Notes: generated by a model from the letters alone, not told the origin. Counted from the stretch's first letter, positions 1 to 11,506 are shown. The stretch: 42,655 nucleotides of DNA from Entrophospora sp. SA101 (GCA_958430865.1 CAUDNR010004620.1:1-42655); one strand, 5' to 3'. Translations and numbers: made by a program.

Positions 1-205
1 ATTTTGCTAAAATAAGAGTTTGAAAAGCAATAATAGTTTAATAAGAAGATTATTCAAGAAGCTTGAAATTGATTTTATAATGATGGTGGTAGTGATTCGC
101 AACAAATACACAAATCACATCCAGATGCATATCATACAAGTAGATGAAGAAATTGCCAAATATAATAGCTTAAAAAGTTATACAAGTATTGACTTCATTA
201 AATGA
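1..205 (+). pseudogene. Kinase C-terminal tail remnant (left arm)
   Basis: The DNA matches the 3' end of the intact kinase at 12199-13077. It includes the conserved tail that reads HKSHPDAYHTSR followed by DEEIAKY and SLK, and the similarity continues into the 3' untranslated region to about 270. Relative to the right-arm copy, one A is missing near position 77, so the tail changes frame. The kinase body lies outside the window; the mirror copy shows that it is full of stops. This is a dead member of a tandem kinase array. Confidence 0.85.
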
Positions 206-425
206 TCTTGATTTTAACTCATTTCTCTTAAATGTTGAAAAAAATTTCATTATTAATTAATTGGAAGTTACTATCCATTATAATTATATACAATTTACCT
301 GTAATAATAATAGTAAAGGGAAAGGAAAGGATTGATAATGGATGATTAATTGATTTTTATTCATTTATTCATTAATTTAATTTTGTTTTTATTCATTTAT
401 ACCAACCAATCAATAAAAATTTAAA

Positions 426-629
426 TTGCAAAAAAATGCCATCTATCATCACAAATTTGTAAATAAAATTGTTAATAAAATGTATAATAATGCACCAGTT
501 AATTTTGATAGAAAAAGTATAAACAAGGAGCTTTCTGAAATAAAAAAGAACCCTGTAAAGAAAAGTTTCATTCAATGCCATTTAAATAAGAGAGTTTTTA
601 TTTTGAAACTTGCAAAATTTTGTTTATGA
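426..629 (+). pseudogene. Kinase N-terminal exon remnant (left arm)
   Basis: The frame contains a KMYNNAPVNFD segment followed by KELSEIKKNP. It aligns with residues 25-65 of the intact kinase at 11507 (GMYNKALVNSD, then KELFENEKEY) in the same order and spacing. No zinc-binding cysteines, glycine-rich loop or catalytic lobe follow. It lies downstream of the C-terminal remnant at 1-205 on the same strand, as expected for two tandem genes that both decayed. Confidence 0.7.
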
Positions 630-749
630 AAAAGAAATATTATTAATAATGAATGATGATGAAAATGATGACAACAGATATGATAACAATTACAATATAA
701 AATATAAAGCATAATACAAGGACAATAGTATAATTCCCAAAGAAGTTTA

Positions 750-2762
750 TTATAAATTTTTATTTTTTAAAAATCTCATTGTTGATTCAAATGCTACAAT
801 TGCACAAGCATTTGCAGGAAAAGATCTTAATATGCAAGGTATAAAACCTCTATAAAATCCATTTATTCCTTCTACAAAATATTTGTGTATAAATAAATAT
901 ATGTATATTATGTGTTTATAAATATAAAATAGAAAATAACTATACAAATTAATTTTTTTAAAATCAAATTCATCTTTAATTTTATTACAAACCTGTTCTA
1001 TATATCTGTGAAATACAACCTCTCAATGTTGGAAATTGAAGAGGCTTTATATCTGGTTGGGCCATCATTCTATTTTTTACAGTATCTAACAAAAAAAAAA
1101 AAATTGTCACCAATATTGATAAAATAATATTATAAATTATTTATAATATGTAATAAGTACCACATGGCATTGAAATGGACCAAAATGTATTTGCACTTAA
1201 ACCGCCTGCTAAAAAATTTATACTTGCTTCATTTAAATTTAATTTACGTAACCATATTGAATAAAGCTTTTTTTAAAAAAAAACAAATTAATTAATTTTT
1301 TTTTGAAGAAAAAGAGCAATCATTTTCTAAACTTTTTACTCTCTTATATATAATGAGATGAATGGCTTACTTCGTATGATCCCCAAAATACAGATAACCA
1401 ACTTCTAAAAAGTAAATTTCCACTTAATCCTCTCCACAATCCAACTATACCATTATTTTTTACCTTTTAAATATAAAAATAAAATTTTTTTGAATGCCTG
1501 ATATTTAGTAAAATTAGTAAAACATTATACATGATACCAACCAGTTTTTTGACGCAATCAATTGGTCCATTATATGTCCTTGTTGTACTATCGTATTGAA
1601 CTTGTAATCTTGCCTTAAAAATTTAAAATTATAATATCATCATCGTTTCTAGCTTTTTTAAATATAATATATTTTTTCTCAAAGTCTACTTACCTTGACT
1701 TGTTCAAATGGTGTAGCAAAAAATGCTACTGTGATGCCAGCACCTATATATATATATATAAGTATAAGTATTATATAAGTATATATATATGCATGCACAT
1801 GGCTTATGTAGATGTAAGCATATGTGTATATAATATGCACCTCCTCCTGCCAACGAGTGTTGAAGAACATTTAATTTAACATTTGGATCATTTCCTTGTA
1901 ATAATAATCGATAATTATGAAGTGATCCTAACCTATATCAATTAAAGTCATTCATTTAGTAAGATTTAATTGAATATTACTTTCGATTTCTCTTTTATTT
2001 TCAATACTTACATGATAGAATCTAAGAATACCCATCCTATAAGTGGTGGTGTTGCGCCTATATTAAATGTTATTTTTTAAGCAGATAATAAATATCTTTA
2101 ATATTGTGATTATTTCAAAATCATAAAGTGTTCAAATATTGGCATTATATTTTAGTAACAAGTAATTTTTGCAAAAATCCCTTTTACGCAATCTTTCATA
2201 AATTCTTATTAACAAACAAACTTATTTCTAAATAATTTCTTTTTAAAAAATTCCTTCACCTTTATATAGAGCTCGGAATCCTTCCTACAGATATATAAAT
2301 TAAACCATTTTTGAAAAACCAATTTTTTTATTCTTTAATCAAAATAAAAAATTACTTTTCGTAATGTAGATATTAAACAATCAATCGGTCCTTTAAATCT
2401 TCCGGTAGTTCCAGTAGTTTGTAATCTAACTTTAATTGTATCTATACAAAATAAAATAAATAAATAATAAAATTAACATTATTATTATTGTCGGGTAATT
2501 CTTGTTTTTGCTTTATATTTACCAAATGGATGTCCAACAGTTAATTTAGTAACTCCAGAAGCAACACCGGCAATAAAACCATGAATTCGGTTTGATTCTT
2601 TTGCTATTTGAGTTTCTGACGCTACTTGTGGCGATTGTTGCTTTGTAGTTGGTGAAATGACCTCTTTGAAACATTTTTCTTTAGAATTTATTTTTAAACT
2701 GTTTAAATTTATCAAATTTATCAGATTTATAGAAAGAACCTACCGACAACTGTTGATGCCAT
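750..2762 (-). CDS. Mitochondrial carrier (SLC25) family protein, left copy
   Basis: A 12-exon gene that mirrors 37013-39025, where the exon limits are given. The predicted protein is 319 aa, normal for the family. It has three repeats, each with the carrier signature PX[DE]XX[KR]: HPFDTIK near residue 56, TPFEQVK near 152 and MPCDTVK near 246. Such proteins span the inner mitochondrial membrane with six helices and exchange metabolites. FWGSYE near the end of the second repeat, and the general style, recall fungal amino-acid or carnitine-type carriers (YMC, CRC1, ORT1), but substrate cannot be assigned. The start is the ATG that opens MASTVV; the first intron then needs the AG just before the EKCFKEV codons to stay in frame. 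Confidence 0.9.
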
Positions 2763-3531
2763 GTTATTGTTACTATTACTTTTTTCTAATTAAAAGACGG
2801 TTTTTTATGGATTTTTTTTTTTTATCATGATTAATTTATTATTTTACCAAGATTATCAAATCATTGTAATATCAAAATTTCAAAAAAATTTGATTCTGTC
2901 ACCAAGGAATATTTTTCATTACATTATAATATTACTTGGCGTTATTTCCTGGTTTAACATTTTTTTGTGTCAATAACATAAAAAATAAATGATATGAAGA
3001 AATTTAAGATTTATTTTCCTTTGGTTATAATAATGGTTATAATAAGATAATAATAATTGATGATATATATAATAATAATATTGAAATAATATGATGTGGA
3101 ATAAAATATGGATTAATAGATAAATTTGATTGATTACCGCTACTAATAATAATAACCTACACAATCAAAATAAATAAGGGTAAATAATTCTTCTAATTAA
3201 TTATTTTTATGAAAAAAATAAAATAAAATCTCATCTATAAAGTCAAAAAAAGGTATATATAGGGAAGGGAATTTCTAAAAAAAAATATTAAATAAAATAA
3301 AATAAAATAAATTGAAAATTAAAAATAAAAACTAATATCTAAAGTAATAAAATAATAAAATAAAATAAAATAAAATAAAATATTATGAATGTAATTATTA
3401 TATATATATATATATTTGTTCAGAATTTATCAAATTTATCATCAAAAAAAAACCTAGCCGTGATAATTCAAATCCATAATCATAATAAACAATCATCCCG
3501 CTAAATATTGTACCAAAGTCTTCATATAAGT
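2763..3531. other. AT-rich intergenic DNA (left arm)
   Basis: This lies between the divergent carrier start (2762) and the 3' end of the Bqt4-like gene (3532). It contains poly-A/T runs, AAATA-type pentamer runs near 3290-3380 and a short TA microsatellite near 3402-3415. I see no coding signal; open frames here are low-complexity Y/I/L/H strings. Confidence 0.7.
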
Positions 3532-5022
3532 TTAATTGAAATAACTCAAAACTGTCTCGGTGATTCCAGTACTATTAAGAGTTATTGCAGCAACACCAGC
3601 ACCAATAGTTGCACCAATTCCTGCCCAAATTGCTCTTCTTTTACTGATTGGTTGATTGTTATCATTTAAAGCATTTTCACTATCATCCAATTTTCTCTTA
3701 AGTTCTTTAATTTCTTCCTTGTCACCATTCAGTGCTGTTGTTACATTATGGGTTCCTTCTTCCGAATAATCTGCTGATCCATCATTCTCGTTGTCATCGT
3801 TATTGTTGCTGTTAGATTTACGATTACTAGATTCACCTCGAACTGTTGATGACGATTCTTGATTCTCGATAGATGATTGAATTTTTGCTTCTGACCTTAA
3901 TTTAATTCTTAAAGATCTTCTGTTCCTATTAGTAGCATTCTCATCCTCATCAGTAAGACTATTATTAGATTTACTTGAACTAGCGACTGGAATTATAGAT
4001 TCTTCATTATTCATTTTTCTTTTATGCGTAGTATTAGTATTTGTAGTAGTATGTCTTCTTAGACTATCACGCCCATTCTATTTATAAACAAGAGAGTATT
4101 AATATTATTTAGTAAATAACAATAACAATACTGTTATTATGAACAATAATATATGATTCTTATTATTATAAGTATTCACCTTTGAACGTGTATATTTCTT
4201 TGTGTTGTTGTTGAACCAACTATTCTCAGATTCCAATAAGGCTGCTACATATTCATAAATTCCATATTTCGATGCAATGTCCTTTGCTAAATAAACAATA
4301 AACAATTAAATTTTTTAAGATGCATCATTGGAATTAAATAATTGTGTGATATTAATTAGAATATATAATTATTTTCAAAAAGATATTTTACCTGCTTCAA
4401 GTGGGACCCTATTAACAATTTAAAGTTTAAAAAAAATAAAAAAAATAATAAATTAAGTTACTAATAATACTCAATGTGCAGATCCGATGTAAACAAACAA
4501 ACATAAGGTTCTTTGCCAATATAATACATATATACACATATATAACTTATATTTGCCATTTCCAAAGGGAAAAAAGAAAAAAGATATTTACCAAACACCT
4601 TCAAACCATCCATTTTCAATAATTTTAATTTCAACAATCTCTTTTTTCAATTTTTCAAGCTCTTGTACCCATTTTTCTTCATCCTCATCTTTTGGATATT
4701 TAACTCGTAATAAATAATAAAGATTAACTTCATCAGTGTCTTGTCGACGCCAAATGTCGTACTCATCTTCATCAAATCTAACAGTTATTTCTAAAATAGG
4801 CACATTATCAACGAAATGTTTATTGACTATATTATTGGGATAATGTATTGTTTTACGAGTTGTTCTTGGTGAGGAACGGATTGTTGTTATTGCTTGTTGT
4901 GTAGTAGCGGAATTTATACCACCACTACGTTTTACGCCACGACTTGCTCTACTACGAGCAGCTGCAATCGGTCTTGTAGTTTCAGTTGACGGTGATGCAT
5001 CTGTTTCAACTTTATTAACCAT
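3532..5022 (-). CDS. APSES/KilA-N-type nuclear membrane protein, Bqt4-like, left copy
   Basis: Four exons (5022-4592, 4408-4392, 4286-4180, 4077-3532) give 366 aa. After a basic Ser/Thr-rich N-terminus, a domain at about residues 50-180 contains NGWFEGVW joined by splicing to VPLEAAKDIASKYGIYEYV. In APSES-type DNA-binding domains this is the 'GxWVPLExAxxLAxxYG' stretch. A long acidic, Asn/Ser-rich linker follows. The last ~35 residues hold a Gly/Ala-rich hydrophobic segment after KRR (AIWAGIGATIGAGVAAITL) and a short polar tail. An APSES-like head plus a C-terminal membrane anchor matches fission-yeast Bqt4, which anchors telomeres at the inner nuclear membrane. The assignment rests on architecture; an ordinary APSES regulator is the alternative. 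The second exon is only 17 nt. Confidence 0.7.
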
Positions 5023-5170
5023 TTTTATTTTTATTATTATTGTTTTTGGAGAAGTTTTTTTTTCTTGCAAGTTTTTTTTTCATGTAGTTGGATGATACAC
5101 AGCTTTAGTTTTGATTGGTTAAAATAGATAGACAGTTTCCTAAAATAGTGTTATTAAATTTCCACATTCA

Positions 5171-5230
5171 ATGAAATTTAAATTAAAAATAATTTTAAAA
5201 ATGAAATTTAAATTAAAAATAATTTTAAAA
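5171..5230. repeat. Two tandem 30-bp copies (left arm)
   Basis: Two identical adjacent 30-bp units, each starting ATGAAATTTAAATT, lie about 150 bp upstream of the Bqt4-like start. The pair occurs again in the right arm at 34545-34604. Confidence 0.9.
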
Positions 5231-5774
5231 AAATGAATGCTATAAATTAACCCATCAGGGGAATATAAAATTTTCTTTTAACCAAAATTTTTGGGCAATT
5301 ATTTTTTCTTGGAAAAGATTGTAATAAAGATCTAAGTTATAATGTTTAAACAATGAATTCGTTGGATGCATAGTTGCACAATTAAATTTTTGAAGACTAG
5401 TTCGAGGCTTCATTGATATGATTTTTTTTATTTGTATTTTTTCCAACACATTTTACATTTTTTGTTTCTAGGCAACAGCATATTCCATCACTCAAGAGCC
5501 AATTGGTAAAAAAGAAGCATTATATAAAACCATTCAATTTATCAAACTTTAAATTGGTTTGTTTTTAAATAAAAATAAGTTTTTTCTTCCAATTCCAATT
5601 CCAATTCTCATCAAGAACCCGAAAAGTCCAGCAGAGAAACCAGTTGTAATTGATTATAAATTGGACATTAATATTTGTGGTCATATGCACTTCCACATTG
5701 ATATTTAGATAATCTTTGTCGTGAAGGAGTTTATAGATCATGTGTTATGAATATCTTGGCGTTTATACTGTCAA

Positions 5775-6200
5775 AAAATCCCTAACTGGTTAAAAAACCG
5801 GTTAAGTATAATTAATTATAATTATAAAAAATTTTTTTTTTGTCAAAAATAAAATTTCACAAAAAAAATGTATGATTTAATAAAATTTCTTTAAATCTGT
5901 TCATTATGAATCTTTCATTGAACTATAATAATAATAGAGTTAATGACACCAAGGCAAATATATGATAATTATGTTGATAGCAAATCTATTTAGTTGTATC
6001 TCACTTTTACTCTCCATTCTCTTGCATTTAGCCGATAATGTGAATGTGGCTTCATCTCATCTACTACTACGAAAACAAAGATTTACAATTAAAGTGGGGC
6101 GTTTTGTCGTTTTAAATTTCTATAATTAAAAACCGATTCCTGCTATTAATTAATTTTCTCACAATTGCGAATTAACCTATTTAACCGGTTCCGACATCTA
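5775..6200. mobile_element. Possible non-autonomous element with GGTTAA-type ends (left arm)
   Basis: The left side carries AACTGGTT and AACCGGTTAAG near 5784-5805. The right side, read on the other strand, carries GAACCGGTTAAATAGGTTAA near 6170-6190. The ends therefore look like imperfect inverted repeats about 400 bp apart. A similar GGTTAAACCGGTTTGG block occurs near 10453. There is no coding capacity and no clear target-site duplication. The mirror copy is at about 33575-34000. Confidence 0.35.
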
Positions 6201-6292
6201 AGAGTCATATTATACACATTAATTAGTGTATGCGATAAAAGATCTTGTATCGGGATCTTACTCATTTTATAAAAAGAATCCACTAAAACCAG

Positions 6293-6381
6293 GTCAACAT
6301 GACACCCTAAAGTCGTTAAAATCATAAACCGTAAAACCGTAATGCTGTAATTATTTACAGCCTATAAATATTGTGAACGTG
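6293..6381 (+). repeat. Dispersed repeat, copy A (left arm)
   Basis: This block contains CCTAAAGTCGTTAAA, then CATAAACCGTAAAAC and AAATATTGTGAACGTG. A related block with the same order lies at 10001-10066 but lacks about 25 bp in the middle. Two separated copies with conserved order suggest a small interspersed repeat or transposon end. The mirror copy is at about 33394-33482. Confidence 0.7.
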
Positions 6382-7169
6382 CAATCTGAGTTATTTATTA
6401 CATAGTCAGTCGCCAAATCTGGCATACAGCCAATAATATTCAAACTAAACTGCTTGATTAGGGTTTCTATTCGAATAAGGCTTATTCGAATTATTGTTTT
6501 ACATGTTATTATTATGAATTTGAGTGTCGAATTACATTGAAAGTTTATCCGAATAATTCGATAATTCAAATAAAACGAATAAACAATTTGAATAAAAAAC
6601 AACAAACTTGTAATCAGTCTACCATAGTTTGTGTTTTTGTTATGTATATCTGGAGGAAAGAATCATTTGGGACAACCAAATCTTGAGGACAGGGAGCCTC
6701 TTCTGGAGGTTGACTGCAATAGTGGTTTAACAAGTTGAAATGATTAGATACGGGTTTTTTATTTGATAATATAGGTATAATTTTATTATATTTAAATTAT
6801 TCAGATTCATGCATTAAATTTTAAAAATTTATATTATATATATTATATGATATATTGATAAGTACATCACTTCAACTTGTTAATGCTATAAGAGATGAAA
6901 ATATTTGATTTGAAAAGGTAAAAAATAGATAATACATTTGTTTTTTTGTCAAATCCTTATTTTAGTGTAGATATTTGACATCCAAAATTCCAAATGAAAA
7001 AAAAAAATCCAAAGATAAAGAAGTCATTACCTTTATCATTCGTTATTAAATATAAATAATCAAATTAATCTAAATATTTAAGTCCATTAAATGAGAAACT
7101 ATAAATATGATAATTTATTACATAATAATGTTAATATTGTTACTAAACTTTAAAATTAATAATTGAATG

Positions 7170-9718
7170 TTAATAATTACCATTATTATTGCCAATAATT
7201 GTTGCTTTATTGGAATTCACAGGTTGGGGGAGATTTGTAAATTTTAATAATCTGCTAGTATAAACTGCATTTGGATGAATTACTGTGGCAATTGTTGAAG
7301 GATCAAATTTTATTTTATCAAACTCTTTTCTAAATTCATCTTTATAATACCAAATTTTAATAACCTTGAAAATTTCTTCAGCAGTTGGACGTTTATCTGG
7401 ATTAGCATCCATGCATTTGAATGCTAGTTCAATATAGAATTTTGGTGTATTGTTTGAGAAACTAGGTCTTGCACCTTCACATATTTTCATTACAAGATAT
7501 TTATCATGTGCCAAATTATTAAATGGTTGTTTGCCAGTTGATACTACAGACATCAGAACTCCAAAACTATATACATCTGATGCTTTTGTATATGGTTTCT
7601 CTTTTAAAACTTCTGGTGCAATATATGGTAGTACTCCACATATATTATTTTTGTTTGATGATGGTATTTTACTAGCTGAGCATGATAGTCCTAAGTCTGC
7701 AATAATTGCATTTTTTTCTTTTTGAAGAATGTTACCACTATGAAGATCATGGTGAATAATTTCTTTTCCATGAATATCTTTTAAACCATTAATAATATCA
7801 TAAAGAATTCCAAGTTTGTTTTCCCATTTTAAAATTTGAAATTTTTTAGTTAAATAATTTTGAAGACTTCCATCTTTCATATATGCCATTACAAATATAT
7901 ATTCTTTTGTAATTGGATCTTGTGTTAATCCATAAATATGAATTATTAATCCTCTGTCATGAAAATTTGCATAATTTTTGAACTAAAATAACAAATAAAA
8001 TATTTAATTACAATTGTAATAATCAATAATATTTAAAAAATCTGAAAATAAATAAAAAAAAAAAATAATTTACCTCATTAAGAAATTCATCAGAAATATT
8101 CTGTGAATTATGTAGTTTTTTTAATGCCACTAGCATATCCTTGCTAGTTCTTTTTTTATTTTGATAATCTATACTTTTCTCTCCATTTAACCAAGTAGCT
8201 TTGGAAATAGTTGCAAAACCACCCTCATCTATCTTTTCAATATTTGTTAAAGCATTATAAGTAATCCATTGAAAATAATCATAATTATTATATCTTGTTG
8301 CTTTAAGTTGTGTACTTTTAATCAACTCATCTAATTTTTCATTGCCACTAGTCCATCCTTCAGTCAATAACTTTGGATCACATGATTGACACCATAAATT
8401 ATTAGTATTATATCTATTGCAGGTTAGACATTCCCCATATTTTTCATTTCTTTCCTTTGAATATCGATCATCATAATTTTGAAGACTTCCATCTTCCATG
8501 TAATGCATTACAGAAATATATTCTTTTGTAGTTGGATCTTGTGTTAATCCATAACTATAAGCCTTATCATGAGATTTTGTATAATTTTTGAGCTAAAATA
8601 ACAAATAAAATATTTAATAATATTTAAAAAATCTGAAAATAAATAAAAAAAAAAAATAATTTACCTCATTAAGAAATTCATCAGAAATATTCTGTGAATT
8701 ATGTAGTTTTTTTAATGCCACCAGCATATCCTTGCTAGTTCTTTTTTTATTTTGATAATCTATACTTTTATAACCATTTAACCAAGTAGCTTTGGATATA
8801 GTTGCAAACCCACCCTCACCCATCTTTTCAATATTTGTTAAATCATTATAAGGAATCCATTGAAGATGATTACTATAATGATACTTGGTTGATTTAAGTT
8901 GTGTACTTTTAATCAACTCATCTAATGTTTCATTGCCGCTAGTCCATCCTTCAGTTAATAGCTTTGGATCACATGATTGACACCATGAATAATTAGTATT
9001 ATATTTATTACAAGTTGGACACTCCCCATATTTTTCATCCCTTTTCTTTGAAAATTGATCTTCATAATCTTGAAGATTTTTATCTTTCATGTAATTCATT
9101 ACAAAGATATATTCATTTATAGCTGGATCTTGTGTTAATCCATGAATATGATTTATAAATGATTTATGATAAAATGTAACATAATTTTTGAACTAAAAAA
9201 AATATATTGAATTTCGGGATAATATTTTAAAAATTAAAAATAAATAAAAAAATAAAATAATTTACCTCATTAAGAAATTCATCAGAAATATTCTGTGAAA
9301 TATGTAATTTCTTTAATGCCACTAGAACATCCTTGCTAGTTCTTTTGTTATTTTGATAATCTATACTTTTCTCTCCATTTAACCAAGTAGCTTTGTATAT
9401 AGTTGCTAACCCACCTTCACCCATCTTTTCAACACTTGTTAAATCATTATAAGGAATCCACTGAAGATAATAATAATAATCATAACTAGTTGCTTTAAAT
9501 TGTATGCTTTTAATCAACTCATCTAACGTTTTATTGTCACTAGTCCATCCTTCAGTCAACAGCTTTGGATCACATGATTGACACCATGAATAACCAGTAT
9601 TATATTTATTGCAGGTTGAACATTTCCCGTATTCTTCATTGCTTTTATCAGAATATTCATCAACTTTGTCAATAGAAATATTGTCATGATGTTTATATTC
9701 ATACAAAGTGTTTTCCAT
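7170..9718 (-). CDS. TKL-like kinase with three serial N-lobe modules (left copy)
   Basis: Four exons (9718-9266, 9192-8665, 8592-8074, 7982-7170) join in frame to give 770 aa. Each of the first three modules has a CxxC...CxxC finger, a WIPYNDL or WITYNAL start, a glycine-loop block (GEGGLATIYKA, GEGGFATISKA, DEGGFATISKA) and VALKKL with the ATP-site lysine. Each then reaches the hinge (EYIFVM and YMKD) and, except for the last, returns to a new finger. Only the last exon has a C-lobe: HHDLHSGNIL, ADLGLS (DLG in place of DFG), the APEVL motif, DVYSFGVLM and a tail VYTSRLLKF. A typical kinase has one N-lobe. Every module's intron starts GTAAAT after FLNE and ends in TTTTAG or AG, in phase 0, which lets modules be added without a frameshift. 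The right arm has one module fewer. Likely a cytoplasmic Ser/Thr kinase. Confidence 0.8.
8074..9266 (-). repeat. Tandem ~0.6-kb kinase module duplication (left arm)
   Basis: Exon 8592-8074 with its intron repeats 9192-8665. Corresponding stops of the read-through frames lie 591 bp apart (8023 and 8614). Exon lengths are 519 and 528 nt, so the modules differ by three codons. In the right arm only one such internal module remains. Unequal crossing-over or array slippage between the long matching stretches is the simplest cause. Confidence 0.9.
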
Positions 9719-11506
9719 TGTGGTTTTTTATTATATTTGTCAAAAAGAATTTTTTTCTTGAGAACATTTTTTTTAGCCACAAATATTTATGGTTGTGTTA
9801 GATTGAGTGAGTACAGTACACTTTGTACAGTGGGTATAGTACAAACCATTTTTAATTATTTGTTGTAATGACAATTGTACTTACATGCCTTTTTTGTGGG
9901 ACTTGTACTTTCTGATTCTACTTATCTTCACAAAATATATTTATTTCTATAAAGTTTACTACTGCCTGAATTACAACAATTCAGCATTACGTAATAAATT
10001 CGACATGACCGCCCTAAAGTCGTTAAAGCCATAAATCGTAAAACAGTAATAAATATTGCGAGCGTGTGATCTCTCTCAAGCAAAACACTCTCACTCTAAC
10101 CATCACTTCATCATCATTTATATTTTATAATGGATCATCCCATCATTTTCACCAAACAGCCTTGTCCTGTGTTCACATTGAAGTCAATTTTGGGAAGTTG
10201 AATGAGAACAGGTGTAATGAAATCGATTATTATTGTTACCGTTGCTGGGAATTTTAATAATTGATGATGACGTAAAAGTACAAGTGCAACATATTTTACA
10301 ATTTCTTCACTTAACTTTATGACAATGAAAAAGGTAAGAAGCGAAGAAACGTAAGAAAATAAACCATTAAACTTTTTAGCGTGACAAATTCATCAAACCA
10401 CTATACAAGAAACCCTGGTTTCGAGTGTGCATCAGTTCGGTTTTAAACTGGTGGTTAAACCGGTTTGGTTGAATCGTTTCCCATTCTTAAAATAGGAATT
10501 TTAGTCAAATTAACGAATTACAGGAAGTTTCAATATTAATTTGGTACCTTTTATATCAAAGCAACAGTTATATATTCGTTTTTTTAATGCAAGATCCTTC
10601 CACTAAGTCAAATGCTTGTTCATCTTCTCTTGAGCCTCTTTCAGACCAAACCGGGAAAAATGCAATATTTTAGTTTCCCAGTAATTTTTCGACAATCAAT
10701 GTTTCTTTTATCCGACAAAAAAATTAATTAGTGACTTTGTCTTTAATGTCTGAGCTTGAAGCACATGTAGACATATCAATATTGTAGAGTTGTTTTAAAT
10801 TGATGGTTTTTTTTTGATTTTTGACTTTGAAGCTAGCTATGCGTAATAAATACACAATAAAATAAAACTGCATTTGAGCTGTCTTCAATGTCCGAGTTTA
10901 GAATACACATAGGCCGATACGTGGAACAACTTTTACATAGTGCATTAGACATGTTTAGGTTTAGTATAGGTTTTAGTTTTGAAGTTTAAAATAGAAACAA
11001 AGAAAAAGAAAGAGTGCTAAAAACCTTTATTGTTGAATCATGATGAATCAATCACTAGAGTTTGGTGAAGATGATTTTTTTTTTTTGATTTTGGAGTAGT
11101 ATAATGCAATTTTTATTTATCAATTAATTCTAAGAGAAAAATTTAAAGACGATCAAATAAACTATTTAACTGCTCGTTATTAAGTTAGAATTTTTGAAAT
11201 ATTATCATCAGAAAGAGTATACTGGTAGTAGATAATTGTTTGTTACGTGCCATTCAATCAGGATAACGCACAATTCTCCAACAAGCCATATGATTTAATG
11301 AGGAAAAAATCTTTATTTATTTACAAAAATCAAGTTTTTTAATTTTTTAAGATCTTCGGGTTAATTTTGATTTAACTATATATCATTTCCGGTCAAATAA
11401 TAAAATTCTCTGCAAAAGGAAATAATAATAATAATAACGTTCTCCATTCTTTCATTAAAACACAATAAATTAATCAAGCCAAATTTGAAAATTTATAAAA
11501 ACATTA
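9719..11506. other. Divergent kinase intergenic region (left arm)
   Basis: This 1.8-kb stretch separates two kinases transcribed away from each other, so both promoters should lie here. It holds the dispersed repeat copy B (10001-10066), a GGTTAAACCGGTTTGG block near 10453 and an ATA/AAT microsatellite near 11421 just upstream of the second kinase. The open frame 10066-10257 runs out of the dispersed repeat and has no recognisable domain. Confidence 0.6.
10001..10066 (+). repeat. Dispersed repeat, copy B (left arm)
   Basis: The block shares CATGAC, CCCTAAAGTCGTTAAA, CATAAA, CGTAAAAC, GTAAT and AAATATTG in order with 6293-6381. The mirror copy is at 30300-30365. Confidence 0.7.

Larger units (their letters stand above)
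5023..7169. other. 2.1-kb intergenic region with repeat fragments (left arm)
   Basis: I find no convincing gene here. The contents are a tandem 30-bp duplication at 5171-5230, GGTTAA/AACCGGTT-bearing ends near 5785 and 6180 that may bound a small mobile element, and a dispersed repeat at 6293-6381. The 5' flank of the Bqt4-like gene and the 3' flank of the kinase at 7170 are AT-rich. The frames at 5255-5449 and 6351-6605 lack any recognisable domain. Confidence 0.6.

Noticed and set aside
7450..7725. 91-codon frame inside the modular kinase on the other strand
   Set aside because: It lies fully opposite the conserved kinase C-lobe and has no domain of its own.
10066..10257. 63-codon frame after the dispersed repeat, mirrored at 30109-30300
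   Set aside because: No recognisable domain; it begins at the end of a repeat.
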